DNA of 64,000 nt. It comes from Mycobacterium sp. Aquia_216. GTDB lineage: Bacteria > Actinomycetota > Actinomycetes > Mycobacteriales > Mycobacteriaceae. The stretch lies in assembly GCF_026723865.1 (NCBI RefSeq), contig NZ_CP113529.1, positions 4,712,001-4,776,000 of the forward strand, given 5' to 3'. The notes under the pieces are model-generated. The model had not been told where the DNA came from. It saw only the letters and a program-made list of their open reading frames with translations, and searched no databases. Position 1 is the first letter of the stretch; each line of letters opens with the position of its first letter. The position numbers and the translations under genes are program-made. This document shows positions 37,438 to 47,235 of the stretch, piece after piece.

Positions 37438-38643
37438 GTGACGACCAACGTTCACACCGCCGGCAGCGGCGACCAGACCGTCGATTTGCGAGACCCCTAC
37501 CCGTACTTCGCACACAAGCGTCACCAGTCCGGCGTCTTCCGCGGGACGGTCATGGACTACACCAAGACACCCGCCTCCCTGCTGCCCAAAAACGAGTACT
37601 CCGCGGTGTCGTTCAACGCGGTCAACACGGTGTTCCGGGATGGCCGGCTCTTCAGCTCCAAGCCGTACGACAAAACAATCGGCCTGTTCATGGGTCCGAC
37701 CATCCTGGCGATGGAGGGCAAGAAACATCGCGAGCACCGCAACCTGGTGTCGGCGGCATTCAAGTCCAGGGCCCTGGCCCGCTGGGAGCCCGAGATCGTC
37801 CGTCCGATCTGCGACGCGTTGATCGACGAATTCATCGATGCCGGCACAGCCGATCTGGTGCGCAACTACACCTTCGAATTCCCCACTCGCGTCATCGCGC
37901 GGCTACTGGGGTTGCCGGACGAAGACCTGCCGATGTTCCGCAAGCATGCCGTGCAGTTGATCAGTTACCACGTCAACTACGAACGGGCCTTCGAGGCTTC
38001 GGCGGCGCTGAAGGATTACTTCGTCGAGCAGATCGAAAAGCGCAAATCCACACCGACCGAGGACATCATCGGTGACCTGGTGACCGCCGAGATCGATGGG
38101 GAAAAGCTCAGCGACGAGGCCATCTACTCCTTCCTGCGGCTGCTGCTGCCCGCCGGGCTGGAAACCACCTACCGCTCCTCGGGGAACCTGCTGTATCTGC
38201 TGCTCACCCATCCCGATCAGTTCGCCGCGGTACAAGCCGATCGCGCGCTGATCAGCCAGGCGATCGAGGAAGGCCTGCGTTTCGAGACGCCGCTGACCAC
38301 GGTGCAGCGGTTCACCACACAGGACACCGAACTGGAAGGCGTGACCATACCGGCGCGCTCCGTCATCGGCGTATGCATCGGGTCGGCCAATCGCGACGAA
38401 ACGCGCTGGGAGCGGTCGGAAGAATTCGACGTCTTCCGCAAGGCCACTCCGCACATCTCCTTCGCCGCCGGCGAGCACACCTGTTTGGGCCTGCACTTGG
38501 CACGGCTGGAAACCCGTGTCGCGCTCGAATGCCTACTGAACCGGTTGACCGACATCAACCTGCTCACCGCTGACGACCCGCACATCTTCGGTCAGCCCTT
38601 CCGCTCGCCGACCGCCCTTCCCGTGACGTTCGACGGCAAGTAG
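37438..38643 (+). CDS. Cytochrome P450 with AGLETT I-helix (paralogue of 14166-15392)
   Basis: A 401-residue P450: I-helix AGLETT (residues 239-244), K-helix E278-G-L-R281, haem loop FAAGEHTCLG with axial Cys349. The I-helix stretch LLPAGLETTYRSSGNLLYLL is identical to that of the other AGLETT P450, and MGxTILAM-GKxHxxHR also aligns. GTG 37438 is chosen because GGAG precedes it and homology starts there; the open frame continues upstream into the palindrome. It leads an operon with a CoA transferase and a thiolase. Confidence 0.9.
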   Translation: MTTNVHTAGSGDQTVDLRDPYPYFAHKRHQSGVFRGTVMDYTKTPASLLPKNEYSAVSFNAVNTVFRDGRLFSSKPYDKTIGLFMGPTILAMEGKKHREHRNLVSAAFKSRALARWEPEIVRPICDALIDEFIDAGTADLVRNYTFEFPTRVIARLLGLPDEDLPMFRKHAVQLISYHVNYERAFEASAALKDYFVEQIEKRKSTPTEDIIGDLVTAEIDGEKLSDEAIYSFLRLLLPAGLETTYRSSGNLLYLLLTHPDQFAAVQADRALISQAIEEGLRFETPLTTVQRFTTQDTELEGVTIPARSVIGVCIGSANRDETRWERSEEFDVFRKATPHISFAAGEHTCLGLHLARLETRVALECLLNRLTDINLLTADDPHIFGQPFRSPTALPVTFDGK

Positions 38644-38697
38644 CGTCCGCAGTTAAAGAAACGCCCGGCCCGCGAGAAGACAGAGTTGGTAAAAGAA

Positions 38698-39927
38698 ATG
38701 GTCAAGGTAATGCAGGGCTTTCGAGTCCTCGAGGTCGCGCAGTTCACGTTCGTCCCGGCGGCGGGAGCGATCCTCGCGGATTGGGGTGCGGACGTGATCA
38801 AAGTCGAACACCCGCTGCGCGGCGACACTCAACGCGGCTTCCTCAACATGGGTGGCATTCAGGTCGATCCGGACCGGCATCCGCTGATGGAGCATCCCAA
38901 CCGAGGCAAGCGCAGCGTCGGAATCGACGTATCCACGCCGGGCGGCCAGGAAGTGATCTACGAACTGGCCAAAACCTCCGATGTGTTCCTGACCAACTAC
39001 AAGCCGGCGCAGCGGCAAAACCACAAATTCGACGTCGAGCACATTCGCGCGGCGAACCCGAACATCATCTATGCCCGGGGTTCGGCCTACGGCGACAAGG
39101 GTGCCGAGCGCAATGTCGGCGGCTACGACGGGACGGCGTTCTGGACGCGCAGCGGTATCGGCTACGCGTTGACACCGGAGGAGTTGGGCGGCGCACTGGG
39201 ACAGGGAATTCCCGCGTTCGGCGATTCCATCGGCGGCATGTTCATCGCCGGCGGCATCTCGGCCGCGTTACTGCATCGCGAGCGCACCGGGGAGGCAGTC
39301 GAACTCGACGTGTCGCTGTTGAGCACGGCCTGGTGGGCCGCGGGCGCCAGTATGACGCAGGGCATGGAGACCGGACAGGTCATGCGCACCCCGATGCCGG
39401 GATCTGCCACCGCGATGTCGGTGAATCCGTTCATGGGCAACTACGAAACGTCGGGCGGCGGCACGATCAACCTCTGCATCATCAGCCCGACCGGCCTGAT
39501 CCGCGACACCTTCGAGCATCTCGGCATTCCCGAAGCCGCCGACGATCCCCGCTTCAGCGAGGTACTCCCGTTGATTCAGAATGCCAACGCGGCCGCCGAG
39601 CTGATCGCGAAGGCCTTCGCCGCCAAGCCCTTTGAGTATTGGCGTCATCATCTCAAGACGATGCAGGGGCAGTGGGCACCGTTCCAGAGCCTGATCGACC
39701 TGGCCAACGACGAGCAGGCCATCGCCAACGACATGATCGCAGAAGTCGAAGTCGCCGCGGGCGGTGCACCGTTCAAAGTCGTCCGCGGACCCGTCCAGTT
39801 CAACCACGAGCCACTGGTGACCACCCGGGCGCCGCAAGCCTCCGAGCACACCGAGATCGTCTTGATGGAGATCGGCATGGATTGGGACCGCATCGAAGAA
39901 CTCAAGAAGGCGGGAGCCATTGCATGA
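38698..39927 (+). CDS. Class III CoA transferase (CaiB/BaiF family)
   Basis: A 409-residue CoA transferase: [20 protein letters not shown] then [48 protein letters not shown], and the probable catalytic Asp in [14 protein letters not shown]. These enzymes move CoA between carboxylic acids, giving ATP-free activation. The start is uncertain: ATG 38698 is taken, ATG 38710 and TTG 38686 are alternatives. It lies 54 bases after the P450 and 72 before the thiolase, with a MIRU-like repeat in the latter gap. Confidence 0.88.
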   Translation: MVKVMQGFRVLEVAQFTFVPAAGAILADWGADVIKVEHPLRGDTQRGFLNMGGIQVDPDRHPLMEHPNRGKRSVGIDVSTPGGQEVIYELAKTSDVFLTNYKPAQRQNHKFDVEHIRAANPNIIYARGSAYGDKGAERNVGGYDGTAFWTRSGIGYALTPEELGGALGQGIPAFGDSIGGMFIAGGISAALLHRERTGEAVELDVSLLSTAWWAAGASMTQGMETGQVMRTPMPGSATAMSVNPFMGNYETSGGGTINLCIISPTGLIRDTFEHLGIPEAADDPRFSEVLPLIQNANAAAELIAKAFAAKPFEYWRHHLKTMQGQWAPFQSLIDLANDEQAIANDMIAEVEVAAGGAPFKVVRGPVQFNHEPLVTTRAPQASEHTEIVLMEIGMDWDRIEELKKAGAIA

Positions 39928-39930
39928 ATC

Positions 39931-40003
39931 GCGCCGGCGACGATGCAATGGGGCACCTCCCGCTTGCGGGGGACGAAGCGATGAAAAGGAGTGGCGCGCA
40001 TGA
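39931..40003 (+). repeat. MIRU-like interspersed repeat, copy 1
   Basis: Fills the gap between CoA transferase and thiolase genes. It shares with the copy at 53517-53588 (opposite strand) CGGCGACGATGCA (39935-39947) and ACCTCCCGCTTGCG (39955-39968). It ends in AGGAGTGGCGC followed by the downstream ATGA. Short size, intergenic position between co-directional genes and start/stop codon context fit mycobacterial interspersed repetitive units. Confidence 0.65.
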
Positions 40004-41145
40004 ATGATGTCGCGATCATCGGGGTCGGCCTGCATCCGTTCGGTCGCTTCGAGGGCAAGTCGGCGATGCAGATGGGTGTGGACGCCATCCTCGCCGCGGT
40101 CGCCGACGCCGGCATCGCCTGGCAGGACGTCCAATTCGCCACCGGCGGTAGCTGGACGGTCGCGAATCCGGACGCGATCGTCGGCATGGTCGGCCTGACC
40201 GGCATCCCCTTCACCAACGTGTTCAACGCGTGCGCCACCGCGGCCAGTGCTGTCAAGGCCTGTGCCGACGGAATCCGGTTGGGCGACTACGACATCGGCA
40301 TCGCGATCGGATTGGACAAGCATCCGCGCGGAGCGTTCACCGAGGACCCGGCGCTGGTGGGCATGCCGCGCTGGTACGCGGAGAATGGCCAATATCTGAC
40401 CACCCAGTTCTTCGGCATGAAGGCCAACCGATACCTGCACGACCACAACATCTCCCAGGAGACGCTGGCCAAGGTCGCCGCGAAGAACTTCCGCAACGGC
40501 GCCTTGAACCCCAACGCCTTTCGCCGCAAGCCCATCTCCGAGGAGAACATCCTCAACTCGACGATGCTCAACTATCCGCTGACCCAGTACATGTTCTGCG
40601 CGCCCGACGAGGGCGCCGCGGCGGCGGTGATGTGTAGGGCCGACATCGCCCACCGCTATACCTCCAAACCCGTGTACCTGCGGGCGGTGGAAGTCCGCAC
40701 CCGCCGCTACGGCGCCTACGAGGTCAACACCACCTGCGCTCCGGTCGAAGAAGACGTCGCACCAACGGTTTACGCCGCCCGTACCGCATTCGAGAAGGCC
40801 GGCATCGCCCCCACCGATGTCGCTGTGATCCAGTTGCAGGACACCGATGCCGGCGCCGAGATCATCCACATGGCCGAGTGCGGGTTCTGCGAGCACGGCG
40901 ACCAGGAGAAGCTACTGGCCGAAGGCGCCACCGAGATCAACGGCCCGATGCCGGTCAACACCGACGGCGGGCTGATCGCCAACGGCGAACCCATCGGCGC
41001 CTCCGGGCTGCGACAGATCCATGAGATCGTTCGCCAACTCCGCGGTGAGGCGGGCGATCGGCAGGTACCCGGGAATCCGAAGGTGGGATTCACCCAGTTG
41101 TACGGCGCGCCCGGCACCGCCGCGGCGACCATCCTGACGACCTGA
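40000..41145 (+). CDS. Thiolase-family protein (SCP2/lipid-transfer thiolase type)
   Basis: A 381-residue thiolase fold: reactive Cys78 in FNACATAASAVKACADGI, GMKANRYLHDHNISQETLA, and a C-terminal NTDGGLIANGEPIGASGLRQ with the His of RQIHEIVRQL. The final loop reads LYGAPGTA in place of the usual C-G-G-G catalytic loop, as in non-condensing SCP2-like thiolases and the retro-aldolase Ltp2. ATG 40000 is chosen with AAAAGGAG upstream, provided by the MIRU-like repeat. No DUF35 partner, which several such enzymes need, is adjacent. It may carry out the final C-C cleavage in the pathway. Confidence 0.85.
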   Translation: MNDVAIIGVGLHPFGRFEGKSAMQMGVDAILAAVADAGIAWQDVQFATGGSWTVANPDAIVGMVGLTGIPFTNVFNACATAASAVKACADGIRLGDYDIGIAIGLDKHPRGAFTEDPALVGMPRWYAENGQYLTTQFFGMKANRYLHDHNISQETLAKVAAKNFRNGALNPNAFRRKPISEENILNSTMLNYPLTQYMFCAPDEGAAAAVMCRADIAHRYTSKPVYLRAVEVRTRRYGAYEVNTTCAPVEEDVAPTVYAARTAFEKAGIAPTDVAVIQLQDTDAGAEIIHMAECGFCEHGDQEKLLAEGATEINGPMPVNTDGGLIANGEPIGASGLRQIHEIVRQLRGEAGDRQVPGNPKVGFTQLYGAPGTAAATILTT

Positions 41146-41228
41146 CGGCACCCGCGGCACCGCTCCTCGTGACGTGGCGGCGACGACGCGGCGGCCGAAG
41201 TCGCGGTGGGCGCACACTCGGCGACAGA

Positions 41229-42422
41229 TCAGGAGACCTTCTTGACCGGCGGTGCGTAGCTGGGCTTGCCCAGCCCGAGCGTGTACTGGCCGATCATATT
41301 GCGGAACACCTCGAGGGTGCCGCCGTAGATCCCGACCAGGGGCGCGAACCGATATACGTATTCGGCGCTGCCGTCATCGGCGGCCCCGTCGGTGCCGAAC
41401 GGCAGCGTCGACGCCGCCCCGTGGATGTCCATCAGGTCCGGGGAGATGTCACGCATCGTCTGGGCGATCGCCACCCTCCCGTAGATGCTCGGGGATGACA
41501 GGGCCGCCTCCAACCGGGCGACGCTGCGGCCCAGCCGGTAGGCGACCGAATCGTCGTCGATGAGCTTGCGCCCGTTGGGATCCGGCCGTGTCACGGCCGC
41601 CGCGGCGTTGTCGACCGCCAAGGCCATCGAACCGGCCTGGTGCATCATGATCGAGGTGTCCTGCAACCCGTCGGGTGCGGCCGCGACCGCGCCGTGCTCG
41701 GTGTTGAGCGGTTCACGCAGCACCGTCCAGCCCGCGTTCACATCGCCCAGCCGATACTTGTCGTCGACGCGGACATCGCTGTAGTAGACGATGTTGGTCC
41801 GGTCGCCGTCCACGGTGCGGATGCCCTGGATCTCGACGCCCGGCAAGTTCAGCGGCACCAGGAACATGGTCAGGCTCTTGTGCTTTGGCGCATCCGGGGC
41901 GGTGTTGGTGATCAGGAAGACGTACTGGCAGTTGTGCGCACCGGTGGTGAACATCTTCGAGCCGTTGATCACCCAGCCGTCGCCATCACGCACCGCGCGG
42001 GTCTTGCAGGTGGCGATGTCGGAGCCACCTTCGGGCTCGGTGTAGCCGAGGCAGAGGCGGGCCTCGCCGCTGAAGACCTTCGGCATCACCTCATCCTGCA
42101 GCTCGGCCGATCCGAATCTCGCAACCGAGCGCGCCACCATGGCGGTCGTTCCCCACGTCACCCACGGCACGTGCGCCCGCCGCTTCTCCAGCTCCCAGAT
42201 GCGCCGGCGCACCCGGGTGAATCCGCCGTCGGATTCCGGCTTCCATTCCAGGGCGAGATAGCCCGCGGCGCCCAAGGCCAGGTGCACGCCTTCGTCGAAG
42301 TTGTCGCCGGTTTCGCGGTCGCGGCGCCGAACCTCCTCGGTCACCTGGGTTTTCAGAAATTCGCGCACTTCCTCGCGGAACGCGTTGTCCTCGTCGGATA
42401 GCTCCACCCGGGAGAAGTCCAT
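41229..42422 (-). CDS. Acyl-CoA dehydrogenase, subunit of a heteromeric pair (FadE-type)
   Basis: A 397-residue acyl-CoA dehydrogenase: GYTEPEGGSDIATCKTRAV (FAD loop), GWVINGSKMFTTGAHNCQYV, and a C-terminal GIYGGTLEVFRNMIGQYTLG. The classical catalytic Glu position is Gly (YGGTLEV), as in 7676-8920. It is the last gene of a six-gene unit and follows the partner subunit by 15 bases, with GGGAG before the ATG. It converges on the thiolase gene across an 83-base gap in which I see no clear terminator. Confidence 0.88.
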   Translation of the reverse strand: MDFSRVELSDEDNAFREEVREFLKTQVTEEVRRRDRETGDNFDEGVHLALGAAGYLALEWKPESDGGFTRVRRRIWELEKRRAHVPWVTWGTTAMVARSVARFGSAELQDEVMPKVFSGEARLCLGYTEPEGGSDIATCKTRAVRDGDGWVINGSKMFTTGAHNCQYVFLITNTAPDAPKHKSLTMFLVPLNLPGVEIQGIRTVDGDRTNIVYYSDVRVDDKYRLGDVNAGWTVLREPLNTEHGAVAAAPDGLQDTSIMMHQAGSMALAVDNAAAAVTRPDPNGRKLIDDDSVAYRLGRSVARLEAALSSPSIYGRVAIAQTMRDISPDLMDIHGAASTLPFGTDGAADDGSAEYVYRFAPLVGIYGGTLEVFRNMIGQYTLGLGKPSYAPPVKKVS

Positions 42423-42437
42423 GTGTTGCTCCCTGTC

Positions 42438-43496
42438 CTAGACGGCCGCGGCCGTGCTCTCGCGGGCCGCCACGATCTCGGCGACCCGCTTGGCGGTAGC
42501 ACCCGGATCACCGGCCGCCAGGGGCCAGCCGCGTGCTCGCACCAGGTACGCAGTCGCCGCGGCTTCGGCCGAGACACCAAGTCCGCCTTGGATATGCACG
42601 GCCATCGTGGCCGCCTTGGCGGCCTCTTCGGCCATGAACACGAATGCCGACGGCGCCAACTCGGCTCGTTCGCCGGGTTCGTTGTCCAGGAACCAGGCGG
42701 CCCGCCGCGCAAGGTTTCTCCCGCCCTGCACGGTGATGGCCATGTTGGCCAACGGATGCGAAATAGCCTGCAGTGTCGAGATCGGGACGCCCAATGTGTA
42801 ACGGGTCTTGGAGAATTCGGCCGCGATCGTCATCGTCTCCTCGACCAGCCCGACTAGGGCCGCCGCGGTCAGCAGCCGCCACTCATCCAGCGCGAGTTCG
42901 TAGGCCGCCAGCGCTTCGGGCCCTTGGGCGACGACCGTGCGGGTGTCGGCGGCGGCGGGGTCGACCCAGGCCATCGGCAACCGGCCGAGGTTGTCGACCT
43001 TGGCCGGCCGGGTGCCGAACGTCAAGCGCACCACCTCGTCGCCGTCGCGGACGACGATGTGGTCGGCGATCGATCCGGTCGGGATCAAGCGGACGCCCGG
43101 TGCGCCGTCGATGCGCGCATCGATTCCCGCGAGTTGTTCACCTTCCGCGATGCCGGCAGTGTCGGTGCCCAGCGCGCCGAGGCGGCCCAGCAGCCGCGCC
43201 GCGCACACATGGTCGACCCATGGAATCGGCGCGAGTGAGCGCCCGATCTCCTCGGCCACCAGGGTGAGATCGACCAGGGTCGCCCCGTCGCCGCCGCAAG
43301 ACTCCGGCAGCGCCATCGTGGTTGCACCCATTGTGCACAGGCGCTCCCAGAGGTTCTTGTCGAATCCGGAAGGCTCTGCGGCACGCACTGTTTCGATGGG
43401 ACAGTGGGTCTTGAAGAATTGCTTGTACGCATTCTGCAGATCCACATGGTGATCGGACAAGCTGTAGTCCAGCCTGCGCAATTCGAAGCGGTCCAT
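42438..43496 (-). CDS. Acyl-CoA dehydrogenase, short partner subunit (FadE-type)
   Basis: A 352-residue acyl-CoA dehydrogenase-like protein: QNAYKQFFKTHCPIETVRAA at the N-terminus, ALPESCGGDGATLVDLTLVA, a middle domain with little FAD-loop conservation, and MAITVQGGRNLARRAAWFLD with VHIQGGLGVSAEAAATAYLV at the end. It is short and divergent, as expected for the non-canonical half of an alpha2beta2 acyl-CoA dehydrogenase. It is followed by its presumed partner in 15 bases and preceded by an amidohydrolase gene in 21 bases. Confidence 0.85.
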   Translation of the reverse strand: MDRFELRRLDYSLSDHHVDLQNAYKQFFKTHCPIETVRAAEPSGFDKNLWERLCTMGATTMALPESCGGDGATLVDLTLVAEEIGRSLAPIPWVDHVCAARLLGRLGALGTDTAGIAEGEQLAGIDARIDGAPGVRLIPTGSIADHIVVRDGDEVVRLTFGTRPAKVDNLGRLPMAWVDPAAADTRTVVAQGPEALAAYELALDEWRLLTAAALVGLVEETMTIAAEFSKTRYTLGVPISTLQAISHPLANMAITVQGGRNLARRAAWFLDNEPGERAELAPSAFVFMAEEAAKAATMAVHIQGGLGVSAEAAATAYLVRARGWPLAAGDPGATAKRVAEIVAARESTAAAV

Positions 43497-43517
43497 CGTC
43501 AGTGCTCCTGTCGTATC

Positions 43518-44348
43518 TCAGGCTCGTTCGCCGAAGAAAAACTCTTGTGCGTTGTTGTACAGGTAGTTGTCCAGTACCTCGGCAGGCAGGTCCAGCGCGC
43601 GGGCTTCGGGCACCACCCGACGCATCCGCAGTACCGGCCAGTCCGACGCGTAGATGACCTTGTTCGGACCACGGGTGCGCATGTAATGCAGCAGGGGGTC
43701 CGGTAATCGCTTGGGCGACCAGGCCGAGGTCATCAGGCGAAGGTTGGCGTACTTGAGCAGCAGCCGGATCGCGACGTCCCACCACGGATCGGCGCCGTGG
43801 ATCATGCACAGCTTCAGTTCCGGAAACCGCACGCACACCCGGTCCAGGTGGATGGGGTTCTGAACTTCTCCGGGGATCGGCGGCCCGGGAATGCCGGTGT
43901 TGACGCACAGCGGCAGGCCCAGCTCCGCGCACTTGGCGTAGAGCGGGTAGTACACGGCATCGCTGGGCGGGTACTGCCCATCGCCCCAAAAGCTCGGCCC
44001 CACCACGGCATACGCGACCGGGAGATCGCGCACGACGACGCTCAGCTCGCGCAACGGTCCGACCGGACGCAGCAGGTTGATTCCACCCATGGCCAGCGCG
44101 AATCGGTCCGGCTTGGCTTCAACGAACTTGCGCGCGGTGGTCGACGGGCTGGCAAGGTTGTCCATCAGGACCGCCTTTTGCACGCCCTGCTCGTCCATCT
44201 CGTCGAGCAGCTCCGACAGATCGACCGGCGCGAACATCGACTCCGGGCCCTTGAAGTAGTCGTCGCGGACCTTCAGCATCCACGTGGGCTGCGAACCGGC
44301 CTCGCCGAAGTGCACGTTGATCAGGCAGTCAATCGCTTTGTCGGTCAC
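43518..44348 (-). CDS. Amidohydrolase-superfamily protein, short form
   Basis: A 276-residue TIM-barrel-type amidohydrolase, about 120 residues shorter than the other four in the window. Motifs: AIDCLINVHFGEAG (one His of the usual HxH retained), MDNLASPSTTARKFVE, LPLCVNTGIPGPP, LCMIHGADPWWDVA and VIYASDWPVLRMRR. GTG 44348 overlaps the CoA ligase stop (GTGA). SDWP and IHG-D-PWW resemble the decarboxylase/hydrolase branch of the superfamily. It sits directly between the CoA ligase and the acyl-CoA dehydrogenase pair. Confidence 0.82.
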   Translation of the reverse strand: MTDKAIDCLINVHFGEAGSQPTWMLKVRDDYFKGPESMFAPVDLSELLDEMDEQGVQKAVLMDNLASPSTTARKFVEAKPDRFALAMGGINLLRPVGPLRELSVVVRDLPVAYAVVGPSFWGDGQYPPSDAVYYPLYAKCAELGLPLCVNTGIPGPPIPGEVQNPIHLDRVCVRFPELKLCMIHGADPWWDVAIRLLLKYANLRLMTSAWSPKRLPDPLLHYMRTRGPNKVIYASDWPVLRMRRVVPEARALDLPAEVLDNYLYNNAQEFFFGERA

Positions 44349-46000
44349 GCTGATCCTTCTGCATCGACGCCGGCCAGCGCGGTGGCCGGAAGCTGTTCTG
44401 TGGCAGCCTGTTTCGCCCAGCGATAGTTTGGCTTGCCATTGCCGAGTCGCTCAACCCGCTCGACGAAGAGGATTGCCTTGGGCGCTTTGAAGTGGGCGAG
44501 CCGCGACTTGCACAGGGTGGCAAGCTCGGCTTCCTCGACCACATCCGCACCCGGCTGCAACGCGACCAAGGCGACGACTTCCTGGCCCCACCGGTCACTG
44601 GGCCGCCCCACTACCAGCGCGTCGGCGACGCACGGGTGGGTGCGCAGCGCCTCCTCGACCTCTTCGACGAAAACCTTTTCCCCACCAGTGTTCACCACCA
44701 GCGAATCGCGCCCGTACAGGCGCAGGGTGCCGTCAGATTCGATACTCGCCCGGTCGCCCGGGATCACTACCCGCTTGCCGTCGATCTCAGGGAAAGTGCG
44801 CTTGGTGGCTTCGGCATCGTTGAAGTAGCCCAGCGGAATCCGGCCGCTCCTGGCCACCCACCCGATCTCGGGATCACCGGGCCGCAAGAACCGGCTGCGA
44901 TCCTCCGAGACCACCGCTCCCCCCTCGCGGAGCACGAAAGTCTCACTCTGCGTACCCCGTTGACTGTGGCCGAACCCCATGTTCCCGGATTCCGACGAGC
45001 CGTACCCGTCGATGACGGTGACCTGTGGCAGCCTTTCCATCAGCGCGTGCTTGAATTTCGGATTCGTTGCGGCCCCGCCGGTGCCGATCCCGTTCAGCGA
45101 CGACAGATCGTAGGTACCCCGTTGCAACTCGGCGACCAGCGGACCGGCATAGGCGTCGCCGACCATGGTCATCATCCCGACCCGTTCGCGCTCGGCGGTC
45201 TGCCATACCTCACGCACGTCAAGCTTGCCGCGGCCGTCATAAAGCACCGCGGTGAAACCGTTCATGATCGCCGAGAAGGCGGTCCACATGCCGGCGGCAT
45301 GCATCAGCGGTGAGACCGCGAACCACGCCTGCCCGCCCCCGCGCACCTTCGCGTGGATCTCGTCGACGCTGGCGTGGTCGGCCCCGACCATGGACGCCAC
45401 ATACATGTCGCTTTGCCGCCACAACACTCCCTTGGGACGGCCGGTGGTCCCGCCGGTGCACATCATGATCAAGTCGTCGGGCGATCCCGGCGCCGGATCA
45501 TCCGAACCACCTTGTGCCAGCGCCTCATCCAGCGATACCGCACCCGGCAACTCGGCGACGTCGCTGCCATCGTCGATCGAGATCAACAGTTCGGCACCGT
45601 CGGTCGGCAACACCTCGGCACAGCGCGCGCCCAGCGACCGGTGATAGATGATGCCGCGGGGCCGCACGTAGGAGAGCAGATCGGCGATCTCGCCCGGCGA
45701 GTAGCTGTAGTTAACGTTGACCGGCACGGTGCGCGCCTTCAGACATGCGATCAGCGCGTCCGGGTACAGGTCGTTGTACATCAGCAGCGCGACCCGGTCC
45801 TGACCACACTCCCAGCGGGCCAGCGTGTCCCGCTCTTGGTGCGCCCCGAAACCGTTGGCGTTCAAGAAGTTCGCCAATCGGTTGGTTCGTCTCGCCGACT
45901 CGGCAAAGGTGCTGCGCCGAGTTCCACAAACCGTCATCACCCGGTCACCGATGACGTCGGCGATGGCGTCGAAAGCCGCTCCGACGGTCCATTCACTCAC
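44345..46000 (-). CDS. Acyl-CoA synthetase (FadD/AMP-binding)
   Basis: A 551-residue ANL ligase: P-loop CTGGTTGRPKG (residues 181-191), VIDGYGSSESGNMGF, LYGRDSLVVNTGGEKVFVEE and the C-terminal GNGKPNYRWAKQAA. It is a paralogue of 33311-34981 rather than of the three ligases at 56-61 kb. A GTG start at 46000 is used; it is 12 bases after the upstream amidohydrolase. It activates a pathway acid for the acyl-CoA dehydrogenase pair encoded downstream in the same operon. Confidence 0.9.
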   Translation of the reverse strand: MSEWTVGAAFDAIADVIGDRVMTVCGTRRSTFAESARRTNRLANFLNANGFGAHQERDTLARWECGQDRVALLMYNDLYPDALIACLKARTVPVNVNYSYSPGEIADLLSYVRPRGIIYHRSLGARCAEVLPTDGAELLISIDDGSDVAELPGAVSLDEALAQGGSDDPAPGSPDDLIMMCTGGTTGRPKGVLWRQSDMYVASMVGADHASVDEIHAKVRGGGQAWFAVSPLMHAAGMWTAFSAIMNGFTAVLYDGRGKLDVREVWQTAERERVGMMTMVGDAYAGPLVAELQRGTYDLSSLNGIGTGGAATNPKFKHALMERLPQVTVIDGYGSSESGNMGFGHSQRGTQSETFVLREGGAVVSEDRSRFLRPGDPEIGWVARSGRIPLGYFNDAEATKRTFPEIDGKRVVIPGDRASIESDGTLRLYGRDSLVVNTGGEKVFVEEVEEALRTHPCVADALVVGRPSDRWGQEVVALVALQPGADVVEEAELATLCKSRLAHFKAPKAILFVERVERLGNGKPNYRWAKQAATEQLPATALAGVDAEGSA

Positions 46001-46012
46001 TGGCCGGGCCGC

Positions 46013-47215
46013 CTAGGCCGCTACGGTAGCTTTGATGCCCAATAAATCCAACGCATTGTCGCGCATGATCTTTCGGATGTCCGATGCGCTGAAGGCGGTA
46101 AGTTCCTCGGTGAACGACACCGGCGACTCGAGCCCTTCGCCGTGCGGCCAGTCGGAGCCGAACAAGATCTTGTCCACCCCGATCACCTCGGCCAACTCCG
46201 GCAGGTCGTCCTCGTAGTAGGGCGCGATCCACACGTTGTCGCGCAACTGCTCCACCGGGTCCACGGGGAAATCCCGGGGCTGGGTGTTGGCGGCCTTCTT
46301 CAGGCGCTTGACCAGCCGGTGGACGAAGTACGAACCGTTTTCGATGCTGACCGCCTTGAGTTTCGGGTGGCGGGTGAACACGCCGTGCACGATCATCGAG
46401 GCCATCGTGTCGTGAATGGCGCGGTCGTCGAGCAACACGTTGTCCAACGGATCCTTGGCGCCGAATCCTTCGAACGTCGCCTTGCCGCCCCACGCCGCCG
46501 CGATGTGCAGGTAGCCGCTGTCGCTGAGGTGGAATCCGACCGGAACTCCCGCTTCGGCCAGCCGGGCCCAGACCGGGTCGTGGCTGGGATGACCCAGCGA
46601 CCGCGGCTTGACCAGGCCGGGCACCGGCGCCGGACGCACCAGCACCAGCTTGGCGCCCCGGGCCAACACGAAGTCGACCTCCTCGAGCGCCCCGGCCGGG
46701 TCGGCCAGCGAGATGATCGGCGCGGAAATGATGCGGTGGTCGGGCCGGTCGAAACCCCAGTCCTCGTCGAGCCAGAGGTTGAAGGCGTGCACCGATGCCA
46801 TCGTCGCCTCGATGTCATGCTTGAGCGCCTCCTCGACCCCACACCCGAAAGTCGGCAGCATGAATACTGTTTCGATGTCCTGGGTGTCCATTACCGCGAT
46901 GCGTGCATCACGGTTCTGGTACTCCGGGTGTTCGGTCAGCCGTTCCACCTTCATCAGCGACGCCGGGTCGACGCCTTCGGGAATCTCACCGCGGAACAAC
47001 AGATCCAGGCAGCCCGGCACGATGATCGGGTCGAAGGTCGGGTTGGGAACGAAATGGTTGACCCGGCCCCCGATCACCGCCAGCGTGCGCTTGCCCTGGG
47101 TGACCATCTGTACGCCACGGCTCTTGAACGCCTTGTCCAGGTGGCGGGTAAACGCGTCCAATGGTTCGTAATAGTGGTTGTCGACGTCAATCGCCTTGTA
47201 GCTCAGGCTATTCAT
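46013..47215 (-). CDS. Amidohydrolase-superfamily protein (paralogue of 3708-4913)
   Basis: A 400-residue amidohydrolase-2-type protein: AIDVDNHYYEPLDAFTRHL, HFVPNPTFDP, VRPAPVPGLVKPRSLGHP, VPVGFHLSDSGYLH, KAVSIENGSYFVHRLVKRLK and FGSDWPHGEGL. Layout and motifs closely match 3708-4913, so one is probably a copy of the other. ATG 47215 is chosen with AAAGGG 6 bases upstream; ATG 47221 is possible. The frame upstream runs into the crotonase gene and is not coding for this protein. It is the second gene of the six-gene unit. Confidence 0.88.
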   Translation of the reverse strand: MNSLSYKAIDVDNHYYEPLDAFTRHLDKAFKSRGVQMVTQGKRTLAVIGGRVNHFVPNPTFDPIIVPGCLDLLFRGEIPEGVDPASLMKVERLTEHPEYQNRDARIAVMDTQDIETVFMLPTFGCGVEEALKHDIEATMASVHAFNLWLDEDWGFDRPDHRIISAPIISLADPAGALEEVDFVLARGAKLVLVRPAPVPGLVKPRSLGHPSHDPVWARLAEAGVPVGFHLSDSGYLHIAAAWGGKATFEGFGAKDPLDNVLLDDRAIHDTMASMIVHGVFTRHPKLKAVSIENGSYFVHRLVKRLKKAANTQPRDFPVDPVEQLRDNVWIAPYYEDDLPELAEVIGVDKILFGSDWPHGEGLESPVSFTEELTAFSASDIRKIMRDNALDLLGIKATVAA

Positions 47216-47235
47216 GATCATCCCTTTCGAAGGTG

